A DNA stretch of 11,624 nt, taken from positions 1-11,624 of the forward strand of contig DBKW01000044.1 in the NCBI GenBank assembly GCA_002298665.1, read 5' to 3'. Shown piece after piece: positions 6,485 through 11,624 of the stretch (within the stretch, counting starts at the first letter, position 1; every line of letters starts with the position of its first letter). The notes below the pieces were generated by a model, which saw only the letters and a list, made by a program, of their open reading frames with translations, was not told the DNA's origin and ran no database searches. The position numbers were made by a program, and so were the translations under genes. Origin of the DNA: Verrucomicrobia bacterium UBA740. Lineage in GTDB: Bacteria; Verrucomicrobiota; Kiritimatiellia; RFP12; UBA1067.

Positions 6485-7903
6485 ATGCTTCGCGACATAT
6501 CACTATCTAGCTGGAAGTTTTTCCGTGCGGGAAAGGGTCTCTCTTTCCGCACGGGGCAGTATTTTGGCGAGGCGGCGTTGATTGGCGTGCTGACGGGACT
6601 TGTGGTTGTCGCATTCCGCTATATGATTGACTACGGCACGCGCGCTCTGATTGGTTCTTTCATTCATCCACGCGTCGACGGGACCTTTCCCGACATTCGA
6701 CAGCTAGCGCAGGGGTTTTCGGCGGTTTCGTTCGGGGATTGCTCCCGCTGGGTGATGTTGTTTTTGCCGGCGGCGGGTGCACTTGCGGGCTATTTGCTGA
6801 TCCGGCGTTTCACCAAACTGGAAAATGCCCGGGGAACGGACAGCGCGATTCGCGCGTATCACCAGCGTGGCGGGTATGTCACGGGAACCGTCATACCGGT
6901 GAAGTCCGTCGCTTCGGTCCTGACGGTCGCGAGCGGCGGTTCGGCGGGCTACGAGGGACCGGTCACGCTTTTGGGCGCCGCGGTGGGGAGCGTAGTCGCG
7001 CGGAAATGCAATCTGACGGTCCGCGCGCGGCGAATTCTCATGGCGGCGGGTTTGGCGGCGGGTATCGCGGCGCTTTTCCAGGCCCCGCTTGCGGGCGCGA
7101 TATTCGGCTTCGAGATCTTCTATTCGTCCAGCGATATAGAATACGAGACGGTTTTGCCGTGTTTTGTGGCCGCGGCGTTGAGCTACACGATTTACGCCTG
7201 TTTCTTCGGCTGGGGATCGCTTTTTGTCCTTTCGGCGGACAACGTATATGAGACGGGGCTTGTGCTCGTGCCTTATTTCGTGCTCGCGATCATCGTCACT
7301 TTCGCGGCGCGTTTTTATATCAGTTTCTTCCGCGGGACGGAAAAACGCTTCGGCATGAGCCATCTGCCGGGTGCGGTGAAGGTCGTCATTGGCGGTCTTG
7401 CGACGGGACTTGTCGGCTTTTTTATTCCGGATATCCTGGGTCCGGGCTATCCGCTCATCCAGTCCGCCTTCCGGCTTGAGCCGGATGCATTGGCGCAGGC
7501 GCCCGTCTTGCGTATCGCGTTCACCTTCTTCCTGCTTTTCGTATTGAAGGTTGTCGCTACATCCTTTACGGTCGGTTCGGGTGGTTCGGGGGGCGTTTTC
7601 GCGCCGGCGCTCGTCTGCGGGGGTGCGGTAGGGGCGGCCACGGGACTTTTGTTTTCGGCGTTTTTGCCGGCCTCGTTCAGTGTCCAGCCCGCGGCGTTTG
7701 CGCTGGTTGGCATGGCGGGTTTCGTGGCGTCCGCCATTCGCGTGCCTTTGACGGCCATAGTCATCGTGGCCGAGATCTCGGGGAACCATCAGCTGCTTTT
7801 GCCGGCCATGTGGGTGTGCGGAATCAGCTTTTGGCTGAACAACGGCTGGTCGCTTTACAGGAGCCAGGTGCATTCGCGCGAATCTTCGCCCGTTCATGCG
7901 TAA
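6485..7903 (+). CDS. ClC-family anion channel/transporter
   Basis: This 472-residue integral membrane protein fits the voltage-gated chloride channel family, with no C-terminal CBS domains. SGGSAGYEGP (150-159) carries the gating glutamate Glu157, equivalent to Glu148 of E. coli ClC. GSGGSGGVFAPAL (364-376) matches the conserved GxFxP segment, with Phe372 at the ion-coordinating site. The usual GSGIP motif reads GTDSA at 117-121, as in one bacterial subgroup. APLAGAIFGFEIF (200-212) keeps the first glutamate (Glu210), but the inner proton glutamate (Glu203 in E. coli) appears to be Ile211. Whether it exchanges protons or acts as a channel is therefore open. There is no in-frame start upstream (TAA at 6473-6475) and no Shine-Dalgarno sequence before the ATG. 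A strong hairpin lies 38-69 bases into the gene. The shikimate fusion follows after 14 bases. Confidence 0.93.
   Translation: MLRDISLSSWKFFRAGKGLSFRTGQYFGEAALIGVLTGLVVVAFRYMIDYGTRALIGSFIHPRVDGTFPDIRQLAQGFSAVSFGDCSRWVMLFLPAAGALAGYLLIRRFTKLENARGTDSAIRAYHQRGGYVTGTVIPVKSVASVLTVASGGSAGYEGPVTLLGAAVGSVVARKCNLTVRARRILMAAGLAAGIAALFQAPLAGAIFGFEIFYSSSDIEYETVLPCFVAAALSYTIYACFFGWGSLFVLSADNVYETGLVLVPYFVLAIIVTFAARFYISFFRGTEKRFGMSHLPGAVKVVIGGLATGLVGFFIPDILGPGYPLIQSAFRLEPDALAQAPVLRIAFTFFLLFVLKVVATSFTVGSGGSGGVFAPALVCGGAVGAATGLLFSAFLPASFSVQPAAFALVGMAGFVASAIRVPLTAIVIVAEISGNHQLLLPAMWVCGISFWLNNGWSLYRSQVHSRESSPVHA
6523..6554 (+). repeat. 12-bp hairpin in the first codons of the ClC gene
   Basis: CCGTGCGG-g-AAAG (6523-6535) pairs fully with CTTTCCGCACGG (6543-6554) except for one bulged G. 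It gives a 12-bp stem with a 7-base loop. It begins 38 bases after the start codon and about 40-45 bases after the predicted transcription start. No T run follows, so it is not a standard terminator. It may affect translation or mRNA stability, or be a DNA site for a dimeric regulator. Confidence 0.6.
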
Positions 7904-7917
7904 GAAGGTGTGAGAAC

Positions 7918-10089
7918 ATGAAGACATTGTATATTTACGGACCACCGGCGAGCGGGAAATCCACATTGGCGCGGAATCTTTCGCGCCAATGGGGGCGCAT
8001 GAGCGTGGACTTGGACGAGGAAATCGCGCGCCGCGAGGGGCGGACAATCCCCGAAATATTCGCCACGGAAGGAGAGGCGGGTTTCCGTCGGATAGAACGG
8101 GAGACCCTGGAACGGGTAAAGGCGCCCATCGTCGCCCTGGGGGGCGGGACCTTGCTTGACCCGGCCTGCCGCGCATACGCCGAAAAACACGGATTTGTAG
8201 TCGTATTGGATGTGGACGACGCCACGCTGGCGGAACGGATTGCGGCCGCCAAGGGTACGCGTCCGCTTGGGAACAAGGCGGCCGAGCGGCGTGCGCACTA
8301 TGCCTCTTTCCCCCATCATGTGGATGCGGATACGCGCATTATCTTGCCGCGTCCCTTGCGGGGCGTCCTTACGCCTCCCGTGTCCAAATCGCACCTGCAC
8401 CGGTTGCTTATCGCCGAGTTTCTGGCGGGAGGGGACGTTTCGCGTCTGGGCGATCCGCAGACGGAAGCGGCGGATCTTATCGCCACCCGGCGCTGTATTG
8501 CGGCGCTTTCCGCCGCACGGACGGCAGGATTGCCGACGGCGACCCTGGATTGCGGGGAAAGCGGCTCGACTTTGCGCTTTTTCGCGCCTCTTGCCGCGGC
8601 ATTGGGCGTCAAAGCCTCCTTTGTCCGCCGCGGACGCCTGGCCGAACGTCCCATGATTTCCTACGAGGATCTGAAGGCGGGTTTGCATGAATTGCGCGGC
8701 GATATTTCAAGCCAGTTCGTGACCGGGCTTCTTTTCGCGCTTCCGCTTCTGCCGGGCGACTCGGAAATACGCTTTACGACCCCCCTGCAATCGAAGGGGT
8801 ATGTCGAGATGACCCTCGCGGTTCTGAACCAGTATGGCGTCCAGGTCTTGCCGACCGCGACGGGGTTTCGCGTGCCGGGCAACCAGAAATTCGTCTCGCC
8901 CGGGAATGTCCAGCCGGAACGCGATTGGAGCGGGGCGGCGTTTTGGTTTGCGGCGAATGCGCTCGGGAGCGAGATTCAGATAAAGGGGCTTTCCGCCGAA
9001 TCGCGCCAGCCCGACCGCGTGGTGAAGAAACTTGTCGCACGCATTCAACGCGCCAACAAACCCGGCGCACCGGCCGAGACAATCGACGTTTCGGAATGCC
9101 CGGACAATTATCCGGCATTGGCGGCCGTAAACTTCGCCTTGGGCGGGAAGGCGGTCTTTACCGGGACGGAACGTTTGCGGCTCAAGGAAAGCGACCGGTT
9201 GGCGGCGATGGACGCCGTTTTCGCCAATCCCCACGATGTGGACCCCCAAAACGACCACCGCATAGCCATGGCCGCGGCGATTTTGGCCACGACAGGCGAT
9301 ACGCCGACAATCATCCACACGGCTTCGTGCGTAAAGAAGTCCTATCCGGACTTTTTCGACGCGTTCAAGATGGATCTTTACGCCGTGACGGGGTGGCCGC
9401 TTCTGAAAACCCGCAGTCCCGAACTGCACAATGCCGCACATGCCGCGGCGGGCCGTCGGGCCGAAATGATCGCCTATCCCGCGCCGACTATAGAAGAGGC
9501 TCTTGCTTTTGCCAAGCGGTGCAATGTCAAGGGGCTGGCCGTCACGATTCCCCACAAGGAAGCGGTTATGCGGTATTTGGACGAAATCGACCCCGCCGCG
9601 CGTGCCATTGGAGCGGTGAATACGGTCGTTTTTACGGCGGATGGGCGCAAAATCGGCTATAATACGGATAAAGACGGTATTGCCACGGCGCTCATGGCGT
9701 TTACGGGCAAGCGCTCGTTCAAAGGGCTTTCGGTCGTTCTTTTGGGGGCGGGAGGGGCGGCCAAGGCGGTTGCGCAAGCCTTGCAGGAATTGGGCGCCTC
9801 CGTCAAAATCCTGAATCGCACCTACGAAAAGGCGGCGGCGCTCGCCGAAAAGCATGGTTTTACGGCGATTCGGACGATGGAAACGGCGGATCTTGTCGTG
9901 AACGCGACAAACCAGGATCCGATTCCCGACTTTGCGTTCACGGGGCGCGAATACGTCTACGACCTCGTGTATGTACCGGAAGAAACGCCGCTTATCGTGC
10001 ATGCCCGCAAGGCGGGTTGCAAGACGGAGAATGGATTTTCCATGCTGCGGGCGCAGGCGGAGCGGCAATTAGAATTGTTTTGCGATTAA
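7918..10089 (+). CDS. Trifunctional shikimate kinase / EPSP synthase / shikimate dehydrogenase fusion
   Basis: One 723-residue frame covers three consecutive shikimate pathway steps (4, 5 and 6) towards chorismate. Residues 1-142 are shikimate kinase: P-loop GPPASGKST (8-16), DLDEE (31-35), FRRIE (56-60), GGG (75-77), RPL (115-117). Residues about 143-485 are EPSP synthase (AroA): VSKS (155-158) with Arg162, GESGSTLR (213-220), RPM (244-246), SSQF (264-267), PDN with Asp396, KESDR (423-427), DHRIAM (446-451), KKSYP (473-477). Residues about 487-723 are NADPH-dependent shikimate dehydrogenase (AroE): RSPELHN, VTIPHK with Lys547, GAVNT with Asn568, YNTD with Asp584, GAGGAA (610-615), NRT (633-635), Gln713. 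Catalytic residues are kept throughout, but each domain is shorter than usual. ATG 7918 was chosen because it starts the P-loop domain and has GAAGGTG upstream; the frame extends further up, but only across the ClC gene. thiC follows after 12 bases. Confidence 0.95.
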   Translation: MKTLYIYGPPASGKSTLARNLSRQWGRMSVDLDEEIARREGRTIPEIFATEGEAGFRRIERETLERVKAPIVALGGGTLLDPACRAYAEKHGFVVVLDVDDATLAERIAAAKGTRPLGNKAAERRAHYASFPHHVDADTRIILPRPLRGVLTPPVSKSHLHRLLIAEFLAGGDVSRLGDPQTEAADLIATRRCIAALSAARTAGLPTATLDCGESGSTLRFFAPLAAALGVKASFVRRGRLAERPMISYEDLKAGLHELRGDISSQFVTGLLFALPLLPGDSEIRFTTPLQSKGYVEMTLAVLNQYGVQVLPTATGFRVPGNQKFVSPGNVQPERDWSGAAFWFAANALGSEIQIKGLSAESRQPDRVVKKLVARIQRANKPGAPAETIDVSECPDNYPALAAVNFALGGKAVFTGTERLRLKESDRLAAMDAVFANPHDVDPQNDHRIAMAAAILATTGDTPTIIHTASCVKKSYPDFFDAFKMDLYAVTGWPLLKTRSPELHNAAHAAAGRRAEMIAYPAPTIEEALAFAKRCNVKGLAVTIPHKEAVMRYLDEIDPAARAIGAVNTVVFTADGRKIGYNTDKDGIATALMAFTGKRSFKGLSVVLLGAGGAAKAVAQALQELGASVKILNRTYEKAAALAEKHGFTAIRTMETADLVVNATNQDPIPDFAFTGREYVYDLVYVPEETPLIVHARKAGCKTENGFSMLRAQAERQLELFCD

Positions 10090-10101
10090 GGAGAAGGTAT
10101 T

Positions 10102-11397
10102 ATGACTCAGTTGGAATCGGCCCGGAAGGGAATCATAACGGACGCGATGCGCCAAGTCGCGGTGGACGAGGGGTTGACGCCCGAGGAGGTGTGCGCGGCG
10201 GTTGCAAGCGGACGCGCGGTGATTCCGTTGAACGTAAACCATAAAAATGCGCATCCGATGGGCGTGGGGCGGCTGTTCCGCACGAAAGTCAACGCCAATC
10301 TCGGGCGTTCCCCGACCTGTTCGGGGAAGGGCGACGAGCTGGACAAACTCGCCATCGCCCTGAAAGCCGGCGCCGATTTTGTCATGGATCTCTCGGTCGG
10401 GGCGGATATCATATCCATCCGGCAGGGCATGCTCGAGGCTTCGACGGTTCCCCTCGGCACGGTTCCCGTCTATGAAACGCTTTCGCGCGCGCCGGGCGAC
10501 ATCCCCGTCATGGATCCGGAACTCCTTTTGCGCGTAATAGAGGAACAGGCGAAACAGGGCGTGGACTTCATGACGCTTCATGCCGGACTCCTTCTGGCGC
10601 ACATTCCGCTCGCCAAGAAGCGCGTCATGGGGATCGTCTCCCGCGGCGGGGCGATCATGGCGGAGTGGATGCAGAACAACAAGGCGGAAAACCCGCTTTA
10701 CACGCGCTGGAATGAGGTTTGCGAGATTTTGCGCCAGTACGACGTGACGGTTTCGCTGGGGGACGGACTGCGTCCGGGCTGTTTGGCGGATGCGAGCGAC
10801 GCGGCACAGTTCGGGGAACTGTCCGTTTTGGGAGAACTTGTGCGCCGGACGCGTGCGGCGGGCGTGCAGGTCATGGTGGAGGGTCCGGGGCATATTCCCT
10901 TCAACCAGGTGCAGATGAACATGGAAAAGGAGCAGGAACTCTGCGACGGGGCGCCTTTTTACGTCCTGGGACCCGTGGTCATCGACATCGCCCCGGGGTA
11001 CGACCATATCGTTTCCGCCATTGGGGCGACCGCCGCGGCGACATATGGGGCGTCTCTCCTGTGCTATGTGACGCCGGCGGAACATTTGGGCCTGCCCAAC
11101 GCCCAGGAGGTGCACGAAGGCATGATCGCCTACAAAATCGCCGCGCACGCCGGCGACGTGGCGCGCGGTTTGAAAGGCGCCGCGGACCGGGATCTGGAAA
11201 TGGCCCAAGCGCGCCGCGCATTCAATTGGGAGGCGCAGTTCAAGTGCGCGCTCGACCCGGAACACGCGCGGAAGCGTTGGCAGGCTACACGGGCGGAAGG
11301 CGACCGCGGCAAAGGCGGCGAGGACTACTGTTCCATGTGCGGGAAGGCCTTTTGCGCCGTCCGCACCTCGCGGCGCATCATGGGGTTGGACAACTAG
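10102..11397 (+). CDS. thiC: Phosphomethylpyrimidine synthase ThiC
   Basis: ThiC is a radical-SAM [4Fe-4S] enzyme that rearranges aminoimidazole ribotide into the hydroxymethylpyrimidine phosphate of thiamine. The 431-residue protein matches the short form without the N-terminal extension. It shows NVNHKNAHPMGVG, NANLGRSPTCSG, DLSVGADI, DFMTLHAG, SRGGAIMAEWM, SLGDGLRPG, MVEGPGHIP, the metal-site segment GPVVIDIAPGYDHI, and YVTPAEHLGLPN. The C-terminal cluster motif is C410-x2-C413-x4-C418 (YCSMCGKAFC), complete and in its usual place. AAGGAG overlaps the stop codon of the preceding gene, with the ATG 8 bases on. No TPP riboswitch could fit in the 12-bp gap, so any thiamine control must act further upstream or elsewhere. 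No other thi gene is visible here. Confidence 0.97.
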   Translation: MTQLESARKGIITDAMRQVAVDEGLTPEEVCAAVASGRAVIPLNVNHKNAHPMGVGRLFRTKVNANLGRSPTCSGKGDELDKLAIALKAGADFVMDLSVGADIISIRQGMLEASTVPLGTVPVYETLSRAPGDIPVMDPELLLRVIEEQAKQGVDFMTLHAGLLLAHIPLAKKRVMGIVSRGGAIMAEWMQNNKAENPLYTRWNEVCEILRQYDVTVSLGDGLRPGCLADASDAAQFGELSVLGELVRRTRAAGVQVMVEGPGHIPFNQVQMNMEKEQELCDGAPFYVLGPVVIDIAPGYDHIVSAIGATAAATYGASLLCYVTPAEHLGLPNAQEVHEGMIAYKIAAHAGDVARGLKGAADRDLEMAQARRAFNWEAQFKCALDPEHARKRWQATRAEGDRGKGGEDYCSMCGKAFCAVRTSRRIMGLDN

Positions 11398-11427
11398 GAC
11401 AAAAAACGACAAAAAAGGAGGAAAAAG

Positions 11428-11624
11428 ATGAAAAAACAAAACAAAAACCTGAAAAAGGCCCTTGCCGTCCTGATTGCCGCACTGGGACTGGGCACGGCAT
11501 GGGCGGATTGGCGGTTTGTCGACGGCAAGCTTACGAACGACAATCCGCGTTGTTCCTTCCCGGCGCAAGTGGTAACTTTGACGGACGGCGCTGGGAATTG
11601 CGTCACGGGTCTGCAGATTACGGG
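11428..11624 (+). CDS. Start of a secreted protein of unknown function (3' end outside window)
   Basis: The frame is open from ATG 11428 to the window edge, 65 full codons. A strong Shine-Dalgarno AAGGAGG (11415-11421) lies 6 bases before the start. The N-terminus is Lys-rich (MKKQNKNLKK) and leads into a hydrophobic core (ALAVLIAALGLGTAWA), with a likely signal peptidase site after AWA and a mature start DWRFVDGKLTNDN. The visible mature part has two cysteines (in RCSF and GNCV) and looks like a beta-rich extracellular region, but no family can be named. The mature part keeps the GC-rich codon use of the neighbours. The first codons and the 30-base spacer after thiC are A-rich. No terminator lies between it and thiC, so it may be co-transcribed. 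Confidence 0.85.
   Translation, partial: MKKQNKNLKKALAVLIAALGLGTAWADWRFVDGKLTNDNPRCSFPAQVVTLTDGAGNCVTGLQIT

Noticed and set aside
9658..9663. TATAAT inside the shikimate fusion as an internal promoter
   Set aside because: It encodes part of the conserved GYNTD motif, has no good -35 at 16-18 bases, and lacks the 13-base block seen at the two promoters.
10090..10101. TPP riboswitch before thiC
   Set aside because: Only 12 bases separate thiC from the preceding gene, too few for the aptamer, and no CTGAGA-type core is seen near the end of that gene.
10069..11568. A 499-codon open frame on the minus strand across thiC
   Set aside because: Its Arg- and His-rich translation has no recognisable domain, and it covers the whole of thiC on the opposite strand. 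The same applies to the long minus frames at 6704-8176 and 8707-10068.

Overview
All genes in this window lie on the + strand of a GC-rich bacterial genome, closely packed. Nothing suggests a phage, an IS element or a CRISPR array. The primary sigma factor has the large insert between regions 1.2 and 2 seen in many Gram-negative-type bacteria. Sec signal peptides, a family-1 sugar-binding protein and a short-form ThiC fit an anaerobic or host-associated bacterium. I lean towards the PVC group (Kiritimatiellota/Lentisphaerota-like). That is inference from protein style only and is not proven by any single feature.

Layout: (1) The 3' part of a SAM-dependent O-methyltransferase gene ends at 464 and is followed at once by a clear Rho-independent terminator (473-516). 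(2) A 512-bp gene-poor stretch (465-976) holds that terminator, GC-rich inverted and direct repeats, and the rpoD promoter and leader. (3) A run of closely spaced genes follows: rpoD (977-3001), a membrane-anchored RRM RNA-binding protein (3043-3555), a DJ-1/PfpI family protein (3587-4138), and a fused substrate-binding protein/permease of an ABC sugar importer (4113-6464) whose start overlaps the previous gene. (4) A second promoter, carrying the same 13-base AT-rich -10 block as the rpoD promoter, lies directly in front of a ClC-family anion transporter gene (6485-7903). (5) After 14 bp comes a single reading frame for shikimate kinase, EPSP synthase and shikimate dehydrogenase (7918-10089). 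thiC follows 12 bp later (10102-11397), and 30 bp after that the start of a secreted protein that runs off the window (from 11428).

Function: the window combines transcription (RpoD), probable RNA handling at the membrane (RRM protein), protein or metabolite repair (DJ-1 family), import (ABC fusion, ClC) and biosynthesis (shikimate steps 4-6, thiamine pyrimidine). No terminator is visible after 516, so read-through from rpoD to the right edge is possible, with the promoter before clc as an internal start.

The most unusual items are the three-enzyme shikimate fusion, whose domains all appear shortened (the EPSP synthase part has lost what looks like the same hairpin element in three repeats), the binding-protein/permease fusion with no visible partner, and an RRM protein tethered by an N-terminal membrane helix.
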